A stretch of 64,000 bases of DNA from Microbotryomycetes sp. JL201 (Eukaryota; Basidiomycota; Microbotryomycetes), in contig JAQYUZ010000039.1 of NCBI GenBank assembly GCA_033819885.1, positions 102,138 through 166,137 of the forward strand. Direction: 5' to 3'. The notes below the pieces were generated by a model. That model was not told the DNA's origin. It did not search any database and saw only the letters and a list, made by a program, of their open reading frames with translations. Of this stretch, positions 49,488 to 62,379 are shown piece by piece. Made by a program: the position numbers and the translations under genes. Every line of letters starts with the position of its first letter. The first letter of the stretch is position 1.

Positions 49488-50161
49488 GTTCTTGACGTTT
49501 TCTTTTTTTTCTTTTTCGTTTTCTTTGTTTTGTATTTGTTCGATCGCGCTTTGCGTATGATCTTGGTTGTGCGTCCGGTTTGTCGTTGTAATGCAGTGCA
49601 ACTCTATCTTGTGTGCTGTTTCGTGGGTATCCCAAAAGTCGGTAACAGGCACCGTTTCTTCTCTCGCGACTGCGCACCGTTGCCACGTGAGCCGACGAAC
49701 CTTCCACAAAAGCAGTCGCGCAAAGAGCGACGTCAACAGTAAGGCATGTGAGTGTTGACTTGTGCGTCAGATAGAGACTGGGGCGGGGTCGAGTTGACGG
49801 ACAATGTGTGCAATTGAACGTCTGTTATTTATACGTCACGATCAACCCCTGCGTGGTCCGAAGGAGTCTCGGGCGTGCCCAACTGCAAGGGTTGCGCGCG
49901 AACCGGACCCCTGGACTCCTTAACTTGGCAGACTTACATCAACCCGGCTCGGCGGCGAGCACGCCGAGGGGATACACCTGCGATCATACAGACGTGCAAG
50001 CATACATTGCCGCTAGCGCCCACGTCTCGTACAGATTTCGGCGATCTTTACGCAACTCGTTCGAGGCCGTGCACAAGGCCCTGTAGCGCTTGAGGGCACA
50101 CAGCATTGGCGCAGGCGGTCCATTTGACAGTCAAAGAGACTCGTCGGCCCGCTGCTCGTGC
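49488..50161. other. Intergenic between RecQ and RhoGEF genes
   Basis: T-rich 3' side (49496-49530) then about 600 bp without a supported gene; probably the RhoGEF promoter and 5' leader. Confidence 0.5.
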
Positions 50162-53100
50162 ATGTTTGCGCCTCCGCTGGCGTCGTCGCGCTCGGCGACG
50201 CCCTCGAACGACGTAAAGACCTATACAGGGCCCAGTGACGAGTACGACAGGCTCAAATCTTGCAATGATGGATTGGAAGTCGCATCGGAAGGAGCAGATG
50301 CGATGGCAGGTGAGCTTGCAGGGCGCGACGGACTCGGTGATCACAGCGCCATCACGGCAGAGTCGGACCGTGTAGAGGTGACATGCGGGATCTTACGAGC
50401 TGTTGTGTCATCACATGATAGTCTCACGATGCCGCCCGTCCCAGGTGGATCTCTCCGCTGTGATCTAGGCTAGCTCTGCTCTGTTTGGTGGACATTGACA
50501 TCAACTCTTTGGTCCCGCAGCCACAACGCATAATGTTCAACACAGCCATGCGCCTCCGACAAGACCGGGGTCATCAAGACTACGAGCTGTCTCATTTTCA
50601 AACTTGAGGGCGAAAGCGCGCAGATCAATGTCTCCATCTTCTGACAGAGAAACCAATGGGACACATGCACCAATACCGTCTGCCCGGCCGACCTTGTCAG
50701 AACTGATGACGGCAGACAGTATTTCCTCACGCTTGCCGCCACTGCCCGTCGCGATGGCGCTCGAAGGCAGCTCCAAGGCGCCTGCACCGCACAGCGGAGA
50801 TTCCATTTCTCCAATCGAAACCGAAAGCGCGACTGTTCGAAAAGTCAGCGAAACCGCGCTGGATGCTCCACGACGGCGCTCAAAGCGCTTCGAGGACCGG
50901 TCTCCGGTGCCGTCGTTCGCCGGATCGACTTTTACGGCAGACTCGAGCAGTCGAACACCTTCGTCCGCGTTCAGGACGTCCCTTCACTCGGCAGACTGGA
51001 CGCCGTTGAGCGAGGCCGGACCATTTGCGGGCGGCGACATGGTCAAGGACCAGAGCGAAGAGCAACTCGCTAGTGTAGCCGAACCACAGTCCTTTACCGG
51101 ACTCGGCATACAGGGTCTCAAGCCAAAACCGACCTACAAACCTGGTTCATCCAGACCATCGACTGGCAACTCGTCGACGTTGTCGCCTTCAGCCGACTTG
51201 CCAGGCGCCTTCCCGCAAGACAAAGACCGACTGTCGCTGCCCCGGTCTCCGAATGCTTTCTACGACGCCACGTCTCGATCACCTTCTAATATGGACGAGT
51301 CAGAGTACCTTTCAGTTGACGAGAGCGGTGCTGAGGATCTCGCCTCTAGCGACGACGAAGACTATGCAAGGTCATTCAAGCACCTCAACGTCAGAGACTC
51401 GGTCTTGCCACACCTGTTCCGGAATGATGACTCGACGCAAGATGTTGTAGAACTGTTGAACTCGGAAAGACCGGGGATCGTCGACCTCTCGGGCAAGGCC
51501 GCGTTAGACGAGAGCTTACCGGACGGTAGGTAGTCCGAGATGTACATTCGGGAAGAACGCTCATTTTTTTTCCAATCCAGATACAACACATTTGCTGTTG
51601 GCAAAGTGTGCTGAACCGATGTCGCTACCTGCGTTCCTGGATCGCGTGTTGCCTTCAATCTCGTCCACGCTGGTCGTTCTCGATCTCAGGTGAGATTGGC
51701 AACACCCGGACAAATAATCACGCTCACACTTTGGCAACACAGCCACTGCCAACTTTCAGGCTTGAGTGCGATGCTGAGAACCTGCTCAACATTGCAAGAA
51801 CTCGACATACGCGGCAATCCACTACGACAAATGCCGGACTGGCTAGGTCAGTTGACCGCGCTCAGAATGCTCGTAGCGGACGAGATTGGGCTTTCGACGC
51901 TGCCAGACTCGCTTTTGGCGCTTTCAAAACTTCACACGCTCAGCATTCGACGGAATCAGTTGCAATCTCTCCCAAGCTGGTTGCACAGGATGCGATTAGA
52001 GACGCTCGCTATAGATGGCAACCCATGGCATTCTCGCTGGGCGAAAATTGTCACTCCAGTCTTGCGAACTCGCGTACCTGCGATTGACCGAGAAGGCCGT
52101 CGACTGTCTGGTGCGGAGCAAGCTTTGTTGCCGAGCCCGATGGAGCTAGAGACGTCATTCGGATCGTTGCAACTTGACAGCGTCGCTTCGTCTCCACGTG
52201 TGTCACTCAATGCGTCAGAAACTGTCTTGTATTCGCCGACGGCTCTCGTCGAGTCGCCAACAGAATTGGAGAACCGACTAGAGGCACTTACGTCGACGCC
52301 ACCCATGCCAGACTCGGGCACTGTCGGGCGCAAAAGCTTCAAAGGCCTGTTCAAAAGAATGAGGTCTGGGTCAAGTGCAGCTAGTCGACCTGCGCCACAA
52401 TCGCGCATCGCTTCGAATAAATCATTGCAGAAACTTGTCAGAGAAGAGGCATCGCGAACGAAAAGGGCCTCTTTCCTGTCGCTGGATCCGGTGACCGCAC
52501 CGTTCCCCGTCAATAGAGCAACGAGACAGCCAACGCCGCAAGAAGCTCAGATCGGTCTCAGGTCATTCTTGGCGTACCTGCGCGACCTTGACACGCTGAC
52601 CGAAAGCGACTCGAAGCGCGAACTGAAATCGTCGGCCTCATCAAACGATGTGGGCCAGGACCTAGCACTGCGGCGGACTCAGAGCTCGCGCAAGATGGCA
52701 ACTGGACCTTTGACTCCGTCTCGCGTCGTCGATCCGCCACGGCAAGAGATTCTGAACCCTCTGGCAAGACTTCGAGACGACGCCGTCAAACGTGAACGAG
52801 TTGTTCGAGAGATTGTCGACACTGAACGGACGTACTTACGCGGCCTCGAAGAACTTGTCGAAGTGTACCTCGTCGCAGCCGACCAACCGGTTTTGTCGAG
52901 TTCGGGAAGGTCGAAAGGACCCATCTTGCCCGTTGCCGAACGCAAGAGTGTGTTTGGCAACATTGAAGCGATCAAGAACCTCAGTCGAGATGTCATTTTG
53001 CCCGAGCTACTGGAAGCCACGGCAGACTCGGATCTGTTACCTTCGGCCAATGACTCGACGGCTCTTGCCTGTCGAGTCGCTCAAGTGTTTCAACGCCACG

Positions 53101-54204
53101 CCAAGACGTTCAATTTGTACTCGGCGTATGTCAATAATTTTGATGCGGCTCTTGTGAGGATTCAATCGTGGTTGCAAGAGTCGTCAAGATCGCCTTTGGC
53201 GAGCGGGCCCTCGTCTCCTGCTATCGGTGGGTCTGGACCATCAGCGACGGAAGTGTCGAGCGCGGTGGCGCTATCTGCCAACAAGCGCAAGCGGATCAAA
53301 ATGTTGCTCAAGGTGCGGGCGGAAAGCTGACTTGCTGGAGTGAACGCTCACCTTCATCGTTACTTGACAGCGCTGCAAGAACGATTCGCGCCATTCGCAA
53401 ATCTCGCTCGAGTCATACCTTCTCTTGCCTGTTCAACGTATCCCTCGCTATCGTATGCTTCTCGAAAATTTGGCAGCGTGTACGCCCAGTCCTCGCGCTT
53501 CTTTGAACTTGTTGGCAGCGGATCCGAGTGTCGACCTGTCGACGCTGGAACCTCATCCGGTCGTACAAGACGCCCTTGAATTGATCGCCAGCGTCGCTAC
53601 CTCAATGAACGAACGCAAGCGAGAAACAGAAGGCCGCGCAGCTTTGCTTTACTGGCAGAACCGATTGGCCACTGCGTTCAAGTCGCCTCTCGTTCAACCT
53701 CATCGGACACTCGTGCGCAGTGGCTCTATGTACTTGCGACGGACGGTCAGGAGGACACTTGTGCCGGGTGAAGGTGGCGAGCCGGTTCCGGTTCTGGCAG
53801 ACGAAGGCAGTGACTTGCACGTGGTACGTGAGGTGTTTGTCTGCGCTCCATGCCTCGTGCTGACTTGGCCAATATTCAGATTGCGCTGCTATGCAATGAC
53901 TTACTTGCCCTGCTGACAGAGTCGAATCCGGACGACACCAACGGCGCGGTATCTCTGTTGACCGTGTGTCGTCTTGACCATGGTTTCGGGTCGAGCTCAT
54001 GTCCCGCCAGCTCATTTGGCTCCCCTCCACGTAAGTCACCACGTCTCTGACTCTCAGTCAACCGCAAGCTGATACTGTTGCGCGATGCGAGCAGTCCTGC
54101 GACTCGTACTCGACATGCGGGCCATCTTGTACTTGTCGTGCTCCAACGTTGCTGCATGGGCACAGGCCATCAACACGCAGCATGCGATCAATCATCCTCA
54201 TTAG
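50162..54204 (+). CDS. LRR-containing RhoGEF (LRR-DH-PH)
   Basis: Seven exons (introns 50310-50520, 51526-51580, 51690-51742, 53313-53370, 53824-53879, 54031-54091) give 1,182 residues. Residues 1-~375 are Ser/Pro-rich and probably disordered. From ~385 (THLLLAKCAEPM..STLVVLDLS) to ~530 lie leucine-rich repeats: LQELDIRGNPLRQMPDWLGQ, SLLALSKLHTLSIRRNQLQSLP. After a basic/Ser linker, a DH domain starts at ~771 (VREIVDTERTYLRGLEELVE) and includes SLESYLLLPVQRIPRYRMLLE. A PH-like domain ends the protein (LHVIALLCNDLLALL; ILYLSCSNVAAWAQAIN). DH domains exchange GDP for GTP on Rho/Cdc42/Rac, so a polarity or cytokinesis role is likely; the partner GTPase is unknown. Exon 1 is joined on splice phase and continuity, with a 211-nt intron. 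Confidence 0.88.
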
Positions 54205-54468
54205 TTTTCGGTTTTCTTGTTGCCGCGATCGAGCATCGTTGTTGTTGAAATTGGCTCCTTGCCTTGTCACCTGTCACGTGACTAATATCCCGAGCTGGCT
54301 GCAGTGCCGGTGACGTACATGTGGCCATGATGCGGTACAGATATCTAGCTGGCATGCTTTGCGGGGGTGACATCTTTTCTGGTCACATGTCATTCCGACA
54401 AATCGCACGCACGCGCCTCTCTTTGTTCTGCCGTTTGACGCGACGCGATAAGTTACCGCGTCAATGCC

Positions 54469-55050
54469 ATGACCACGCCAGCTCTCAACAGCAGTACAAC
54501 ATCCCCCTTTGATGCCCTGTTGCGTCCTACGTTCCCTACACTGACGCCTGACGCTCTTGCGACATTGACGCGTTTGTGTGATTCTCTCGTTGACAAGCGT
54601 ACAATACGATACGTCAACGAAGAAGTGTCAACGTTAGAGTCTAGCTTGTTGGACGAGTACAAGTTTCGGTCAGCGGCCGTAAAGGCGGATTATTGTGCTC
54701 GGATCGTACATGACGTCGTCGAGGATGAGCAAGAGGTACAGATGGAACCAACGATTGTGTCCGATGCGGATGGTGTGGAGGAAATGAGCAAGGACGTTGA
54801 TCAAAGAATAAGGAATGACATTGAGGCGAAGCGCAGAGAGGCCAGACGCAGTTTGACAGATGGCGCCAGGAGGAGAGCACAATTGGAAGTAGAGATGCTC
54901 GTCATGACGCCGGTCAGTTCAGACACGTCTTCTTATGCGAGGGGCGTCCTGACATTCAAGTGGCCATAGCTTTTGCACTGGCAAAGCGATGGCGTCGAGG
55001 ACGAGAAGGAATTGTACAACTTGCTGCTGGACTCGCTACGACATTATTAA
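54469..55050 (+). CDS. Small unknown acidic helical protein
   Basis: Two exons (intron 54913-54969) give 174 residues. The first part is SPFDALLRPTFPTLTPDALATL-like, then helical and charged (EEVSTLESSLLDEYKFR, VDQRIRNDIEAKRREARR), ending LLHWQSDGVEDEKELYNLLL. The intron is supported by a GTCAGT donor, a CTGAC branch-like motif and a C-terminal exon that runs to TAA. No family recognised. Confidence 0.6.
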
Positions 55051-55589
55051 TATTGTCCCTGTCCATGGGCGTCACTCGAGAGGGCGCCGCCTCGACGGAA
55101 CGCGACCACCCTGCTCTCGCAGCCAGTACTGAGCATATCGTTCTGCACATTCTGGTATTCGCCTTGCTGCCAAGGCCAGGACCCACGTGCTATTTTCGGG
55201 ACCGAGTAATTTGCCTAGTTGGTCGGCATTGCCATCCTCTAAACTCGCTCAGAAGTGCACCTTTTGGAACAGCATGACCGCAGGTTGGGCTTCCACCCTC
55301 CTGATTTGCAAAAACAAGAACGAAAGTCGCATAGACGGCAAAAAGCAACCCGAACATTTTGAGAAGCATGAGTCGTAGATATTCCGAAAGCTGCTTCAGA
55401 CTCGAAGGTGTTGGCGCCGCAACCCGTTCATCTTTGATTTTCAAATTTGGCAGCTAATTTGTCAGAAAAGGCTGTATTGGATTGCGCACGGTCCAGCTCA
55501 TCTTGCGATCAAATCAGCCGGGGTCACACCTTTCCCACGCATTACAGATGTAGCGTTTGTGCTGGGAAGCTTCATCCTTCTCGCGCCGC
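55051..55589. other. Convergent 3' region, possible tiny membrane ORF
   Basis: A minus-strand open stretch 55190-55444 contains a hydrophobic helix (MLLKMFGLLFAVYATFVLVF) but lacks an in-frame ATG near its start (the first are 25 codons in). It could be an exon of a small single-pass membrane protein or chance. Nothing else seen. Confidence 0.3.
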
Positions 55590-57146
55590 CTACAATCCCA
55601 CGCCCTTGAGATCGCCCGACGCGGCGATGTGAGCTGCGAATACTGCAGTCTCCGAGAGCAGGAATAGCACGCCACTCGGTCCGAACACAAGATTTGCGCA
55701 ACCGCGCTGCTGGCCGTGCGAATCTCGCGGAAGCAGGATCTTACCCAGCAGTTCGCTCGATGGCGCATACACCTGGCATTTGCGGAACATATAAGCCACG
55801 CTGACGTGCAAGCGAGGACAGAGCGCTCACATTCACGCCCTCGAAAGTTCCTGTGTAAATGTTGCCAGCCTCGTCACACTTGATGCCGTCCGGTGCGCCA
55901 CAGTCAACCAGCGCGAATACGCGCTTGTTCTGTAACAGCGGTGCTCGGTCTCCGACAATGTCAAAGGCATAGCTGAGGAGCGATTTGCTCGTGGTCAGCT
56001 TGTTTTTGCCCCTTTGCTTTGCTCTCGGGATTCCAAGGCGTTTGAGTGCTCACATCGTTCCTGGCCTCGTGGGGTCCATTGACCCGTCTCCATGGATAAA
56101 ATCGGTGTCGGTCACGTAACAAGTTTTGCCATCCGGCGAGCAGACAACACCGTTCGGCTTTTGAATGCCATCCGCCACCATGCTCAGCGACCCAGTCGAT
56201 GGCTCAAACCGCCAGACGCCGTTCGGCAACTGAGAAGGATTCTTGAATCCTTGCTTGATGCCATAGTCTGGATCAGTAAAGAAGATGGCACCGGATTGAC
56301 GATGGACGGCGACGTCGTTGAGCGCGTTGAATTCGCGGCCAAAGAAGTTGTTGAGCAGCGGCCGAGAAGGTCGTTTTGGATCCCGGATACTTGTCTAAGC
56401 CAATACGGGTCAGGACAGTCAGTCTGATGAGCACACGTGCTGCTAATTTTTTATCGACTCGCCAGCATCAATGCGCCAGGTTGGCGATCTTGGCTCTCGG
56501 TCGAAAGACGTTCTCGTGCTCGTTTTGGCAGTTTTAAATGCTGACCCTGAGAGCACCACAGAATTTCGGCGCCGTAAGCAGTAGCTCCATTCGCCATGAT
56601 GACTTGTTGTGCTACATCGTCCAAGTCTTCATACTCGACGCCGTCGGCGACGAGAACGCCGCTGTCAGCTGCCTGCAAGCAGAGCTCAGGTCAATGCGAC
56701 ATGGCTTTGCTACCCGGAATCGTCACATACAGATGCTCGTAGCTGGGTGTTCGACCCCGCCTTGAGCTCGCTTTTGACTCGCAGCCTGCACACTTTGATC
56801 TCGCGCGAATCGTCCTCATTCGAGACGATATTGGACGTGATGTAGATATCACCTTTTGACGAACCAGCAGTTTCTGGGGCCCAAACCCCTGCTTCGTGAA
56901 AGAGAGACACTCCAGAGCCTTGAACCGACCAAGTGTCAGAAACGGCTCGCAACGCCCTCGAGCGTCAGACTCACCACCGAGCGGCCCTTCCGTGCTTGCA
57001 ATCACCTCGAGGGTTGGATTGGAGCCGATGACGTGCTTAAAGTCGTCCGATAGCGCGAGAAACGGTCCGTCGTGCGACCCGTGCGCGGACGTCGAAGCGT
57101 GTCTGCCCAAGTGAGCAGCTTGCAGCACGAGTATGTTTGCCGGCAT
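55590..57146 (-). CDS. SMP-30/gluconolactonase-like lactonase
   Basis: Seven exons add to 394 residues: introns 56919-56974, 56673-56730, 56496-56545, 56390-56458, 55973-56053 and 55773-55830. The fourth exon is only 37 nt (56459-56495); its boundaries are inferred from phase and from restoring DIRDPKRPSRPLLNNFFGREFN-type sequence. Family features are FHEAGVWAPET, DIYITSN, MANGATAYGAEILWCSQ, NALNDVAVHR, FTDPDYG, GIQKPNGVVCSPDGKTCYVTDT and DGIKCDEAGNIYTGTFEGV, carrying the Glu, Asn and Asp metal ligands of the six-bladed propeller. Such enzymes hydrolyse sugar lactones or related esters; the substrate is unknown. No clear signal peptide. Confidence 0.88.
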
Positions 57147-58017
57147 TTCGACGGGAAAGCTTCAAGTCTGGTTGTGCAAGTCACGTGAGATGGGGCGTCG
57201 TGCGCGAGATCTTGTATCGAGGCGGCTTCTGGAGCCGTCTCCCGCTCGTTCGCCACGCTTTCAAAACTCGAATGATATTCCCAACGCTTTGCGATCGGCA
57301 GCAATTCGCTGAGCGGGTCGCCGTGGCGACAGGCGACAGTATGGCGGCAGGCGGCTCGCTGTCCGCCGCTGGGCCTCCGCAGGCCGCCGATCACCGACCG
57401 TCGCTTATTGAAACTGCGCACGCCACGGGACTTCAACAAGCACTCGTCTGTGCGCATGGCTCACTGCGCGCCAACAGTGTTCAAGTGCATGACCCACTTT
57501 TGCGTCTGCACAAGAGCGGCGCCTATGTCGCCTGTACGACGTCACTTTGCCCTGAGCATTGTTTTGTCTGCCATAGAGCGCCAATTTTGGGTCTGGCCAC
57601 AGCGGTCCACGCCCTTTTTAGGCCCGCCCACCTAGTGACCCTCGGGAGCAGTCGTCAGGGCTGATTGTTAGTCTGAAATGGCAAAAAGTCGGGGCACGAC
57701 GTGAGAGGCGGCGGCGAGCGCTAAAGGACCCGACAATCGTGCAAGTGGGGGTCCTCGAAAAGTAACCTTCGCACAGCAACACTGACAATCCCGCGCGGGG
57801 GGACTTGCGAGCCACAGTCTGGTGCCCTTACTTAGCAGACAGCGCATCAAGCAGATTTGAAAAGGAAAAGGCGGCGCCACACACGCTCCTCCCCACGCGA
57901 GCGTTCTGGAATCGGGCGATCAGCTTGAAACGGTGCTCCGCACAAAGTCGAGTCGTCCACTACTTGTCTTGTCTCTTCTCCACATCAACACGCTCAACCC
58001 TCCAGACACGGTCCAGC
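57147..58017. other. Divergent intergenic region, lactonase and transporter
   Basis: 871 bp between divergent start codons. A plus-strand open stretch to 57664 overlaps the lactonase start and has no support as a gene. Probably regulatory, but I cannot name a site. Confidence 0.5.
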
Positions 58018-60121
58018 ATGCCGACCTCTCATATGTACACGACAGCGCTGCTGACGTGCTTGTCGTTCATGCTCATTGGATGTAAGTCTTGTTTTGGGCA
58101 ACGCTCAAGTGCGCGAAGGGCCCGCCGCTGGCAATACGCCTCGTCTCGGGCCTCGCCCGAAAAAACACTCTTATCCTATTGTGCGTGTTACTGACTTGCT
58201 GCTTTGCCTCCAGATGACAATGTGAGTGGAGTGCCTTTCTTCGTTTGACGAACGAACGAGGCTTCCGCGCCTTGCCGGGCTTTAAACTCGTTCGCTGCGG
58301 CTGCGACACCTCGAGTGCACTGCATCACATCGCTGACCGCGTCATGTGCTCTTATAGGGCGTCATTGGTGGTCTCACTGGCGAAGCCAGCTTTAACGCAG
58401 TTCTGGGTAATCCCTCTAGCAAGACATTGTCGACGGTCGTCGCCATTTACGAAGTCGGATGCTTCTTTGGCGCTGCTATCGCTCTCACCGTCGGTGAACG
58501 ATTGGTGAGTTCGCATTGCCATCTTCATTCGCCGAAAGTCTTGCTGAGACGGGCCTGTGACAGGGTCGCAAACGGTCAATCGCACTCGGCGCTGTTCTGA
58601 TGACGATTGGAGCCGTCATTCAAGGCATCACCTACGGCGTGGCGCAAATCATCGCTGGCCGCATTGTGTTGGGCCTCGGCATGGGCCTCATCAACAGTAC
58701 AGCACCCGTGCTTCAAGCGGAAACTTCTCCTGCCGCCTCCCGTGGTCGCTATGTGTGCGCACAGCTGTCGACTCTCAACGCCGGCATCTTCTTGGCATAC
58801 TGGCTCGATTATGGCATGGTCAAGCACTATGGAGGACGCGAGATCTCGTGGCGTTTCCCTCTCTTCTTTCAACTCGTCATCATCATTCCAGTCTTTATCC
58901 TCTCGTTCGTCGTCCTCGAGTCGCCGCGGTGGCTCGCTTCTCACGGACGTAACGAAGAGGCCCTCGCGGTGGTCGCCAAACTTCGTGGTCTTGACATCTC
59001 GAGCGCCGAAGCTCGCGCAGCCTATCAAGACATTGCCGACGCTGTGGCTTACGAGAAGTCTGTCATGGTCACTGGCTGGAAGCAAATGTTTGCAGACGAC
59101 GACATCAAGACTCGCAGACGGTTGTTGATTGCTTGCTCCGTCCAATTTTTCCAAGTGAGTTCCAATTTTCGGCTCCGCCATCTTCCCCCTGGGCCCGGAC
59201 GCCTGGCTGACCCCAAAATCACTCTTTCAAGCAATTGGGAGGCATCAATGCCGTGATTTACTATGCCGTCCTTCTTTTTTCGTCCAGTCTAGGATTTTCG
59301 CCAGAAAAGGCCTCCCTCTTGTCGGGTGCGCTTTTCACCGTATTCTTCGGCATGTCGTTCGTCCCTTGGGCCCTCATCGACTCGGTTGGACGTAAACCAC
59401 TTCTACTTGGCTCGGTAGCCTTCATGGCAGCCATCTTCGCCGGCCTTTCGGGCGCGACTCACCAAATTCAATTCAACGCTTCCAACGCCGACGCCATGAA
59501 GATTTTCGCGGTCGTACTCGCATTCCTCTACTTGTCTGCATTTACTGTAGGCTTCCAGGCGACTGTTTGGGTCTATCCTCCGGAGATCTTGCCACTTCGA
59601 ATCCGCGCTCGCGGAACCGCCCTCGCGACAATGGCTAACTGGTCTGTGAACTATGCTGTCGTCCAAAGTGAGTGATAAACGGATTTCAGGCTGCCGCCGA
59701 GGTCCATGGACTTCCCCTTCGCTACAAAACTGAGGTTTTGGCGCTGAGGGGTGGCGAACGCTTCCTCGCATATGAACCAACGCTTACACGACCTCCCGCC
59801 CGCTCAACAGTTTTCCCAATCGCTATTTCAAACATTGGCTGGAAGACGTACATCATCTTCACCATCTTTAACGCCTGCTTCGTCCCGATCATGTATTTCT
59901 TCTACGTCGAGACAAAGGGTGAGCGCACACGGACACTCGTGTCCTCAATGGCCTGCCGCTGACGCAAACGTGACTGATGACATACAGGCAAGACTCTCGA
60001 GGAGATCGACTTGCTATTTGGCGCCACGCACGCTCGTACTATCGCAGAAGCCAAGGCAGAGCACGTCCACAACGAGTTTGCGCATACCGGCTCGCACATC
60101 GACGACAAAAACTCGGTCTAG
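58018..60121 (+). CDS. MFS sugar (hexose-type) transporter
   Basis: Seven exons (introns 58082-58213, 58222-58357, 58505-58563, 59155-59231, 59668-59810, 59919-59987) give 495 residues, usual for the family. It is a 12-helix major-facilitator sugar porter, probably a proton symporter or facilitator at the plasma membrane. Signatures: YDNGVIGGL in helix 1, GERLGRKRSIA (~70), GRIVLGLGMGLINSTAPVLQ, ESPRWLASHGR (~190), QQLGGINAVIYY (~271-282), DSVGRKPLL and YVETKGKTLEEID. Exon 2 is an 8-nt microexon (58214-58221) supplying YDN, needed to keep that motif in frame. The substrate cannot be fixed from sequence. It diverges from the lactonase gene. Confidence 0.95.
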
Positions 60122-62379
60122 GGCGCGACAACTACCATTTATGTTGTGTTACGGGGGAGCGTGGAATGAAGGCGCTTGTCTTTATTGTATAGATATTTGG
60201 AGAATGTTGGGCTCTGGCGATTGGCTCGCCGCATCGCTGTAATGTTGATCATCCTTAACTCATTTCATTTCAAGAATCTGTGTCCACGGTCGTGATAAGA
60301 ATGAGCTGGGCTTGACTTGTCAAAAAAAGAGCTCCTGCAGCTCGACTCGGTTGCAAGCTTGGCGTCAGTGACGAAAAGCGAGAACGGCGACATAAACCGC
60401 TATCAGCTCTCGAGGCCGCATAGAACAAAAAGAACCTCCAGAGCTGACTGCATGCTTTTTTCGCAAATGGAGATATATCGAGCGGTCATTGCATCTGCTC
60501 ACAGGATTGCAAACGTGAGACGTGACGAGCCGCTCAATAAGTGCATATACACAGACGCTGACGAGACGCCTTCCGGATAATCGAGGCGAACGGACTGTGA
60601 ATCGATCGCATCTGTCGCCAGACAATGCCCTGCTGCAGACATCTGATACCCTGTTGCTGTGCGCGCCAGTTATCCAGAGGCGGCGCTGGCTCTTTGACGC
60701 CCAAACGCGTGTCCTGATTGGCCCGTAGCTGACGCGAACGAGTCTCATTAGGGCTTCACTGCAAAATCGTGCTCGTGCTGGACGGACGAGCATCCGCCGC
60801 GTCGCGTCGCGTCGCTTCGCGTGGTTCGAGCTTGCCCTCGTTTTACTGGCATGACAACACTGATGCTCCTCACTCCGGCGTGGTTGCCCACGAGTTGGGC
60901 TCTCTCAACCACGCTTCAAAGCGCCCAGCGCACGACGTCGCCGGCTGGCTCACGGGCACGCCCTAGCTACCGATCTGCTCGTCAGTCGCGAATTTTTTGA
61001 TTGCATGAGCCTCTTGCGGGATGTGAGACGACAGCTTTGCGCGCCTATTTGATCAGGAATCTCAGAGCGACGCACAGCCGGCAAGTTTGTGCACCTGCAT
61101 GCTGTCGCTTCGCTGCACGTCTTCTTCGCTGTCTTGGATGCTGATCTTCTCGGCGTAGGGTGCACAGACCGCTAACGAATGCGTATCGTTTCGCGACATC
61201 CGGTATACGAGACACACAGACCGTCAAGACGCCAAATAATGTACCCTCGAAAGACCAGATTGAGAGGCTCAAGCGGTCCTGATGCATCGCATATGCGATT
61301 GGCTTTGTAGCAATCAAGAGCAATGAAACATGTGCGGAGGCTTGAGTGGGTTCTTTCGCTTACTCCTCGCAGGTCATCTTCTTCAGTTGTGATAACCCAA
61401 TGGCAAGATTTTGGCAATGTCATTGCTAGCTTGTGACTCGGCGCTTTCGTCACAATTCATCTGAAAACAGGTCACTCGGTGGCGGTGACTGAAAACGTGC
61501 AGCAGCCAAGGGCGGCTTGCTCAACGGCGACCATTTTGTTTTGCGGTCCATTGAACAGCCACCCTTTTCAGAACAGCGTTGTGTGTCACAGCCTCACTTC
61601 TTTGCCGTTCCGGTCGTGCGACTCCTGATCGGAGTTCTCCGCGGCGGTGGTGCTGCCTTGGGGCCCGTTCCGGTTTCCTTCTCGATTTCAGCCTTGACCG
61701 ATCCTTGACCGAGCTGCGGTTCTGATTTGGGGGTTCATTCGACACCTGCGGCGAGCAGATCTCTTTCGCGCATCTCGATTTCGGCCTCGCTCGCGTTCCT
61801 GCGCTCTCGCTCCGGTACTGATTGCACTCGCGCACATCGGTCGTCCCAGTTGAAGCTCAAAAAAACACAATTGTGACTCTGCCGCGCCAGATCGGGTCAG
61901 CTGGAGGCGAGTCTCGTCAAAGCTCGCGCACCCGCGCCGCCTGTGCATGCTTGTGTAGAGCACATGTATGTCGGTAAGTACGTCATCAGTCTTGGTAAAT
62001 CTCGAGTGCATTGCGCAAGGACATGTTGTGTGTAATGGAGCGAGTCAGGCGAGCCTGCGAATCACGTGATTCATCACGTGATTTGCCGACTCTTACCGTC
62101 GTACGTGCGCTATTCTGCCATTCCGTCGTCATTGACGCCTGTATGGACAGTTTGCTACTTTTCCCTTTCAGCGCGCTGGCGACACTTGATTGGCTTGCGC
62201 TTGTGGACAATTGACAGGTGATCATGTCGTAACGACACGGGTGCTCGTCTTGGTTCCCGTCTCTTGTTGCAGGATGAGCATCTGATCCTGGTAGGCCCTC
62301 AGTCCGAGTGACTATGGACACTGACATGATCATCACAGTGCCTTGCCTACATCGACGGACGCCGGCGCACGACTGACGC
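60122..62379. other. Gene-poor region
   Basis: No ORF with family features or plausible spliced gene was found on either strand. There is a short GCGTC-type tandem run near 60798-60820. No tRNA or transposon gene recognised. Confidence 0.55.
62060..62082. promoter_or_regulatory. Twin CACGTG palindromes
   Basis: Two copies of the 10-bp palindrome ATCACGTGAT (62061-62070 and 62073-62082) separated by two bases. CACGTG is the E-box bound by bHLH factors and Cbf1-type proteins in fungi. Function here is inference; no gene start lies nearby. Confidence 0.5.

Noticed and set aside
57137-57664. 175-codon plus-strand frame upstream of the transporter
   Set aside because: Overlaps the lactonase start on the other strand, has no recognisable domain and no downstream exon.
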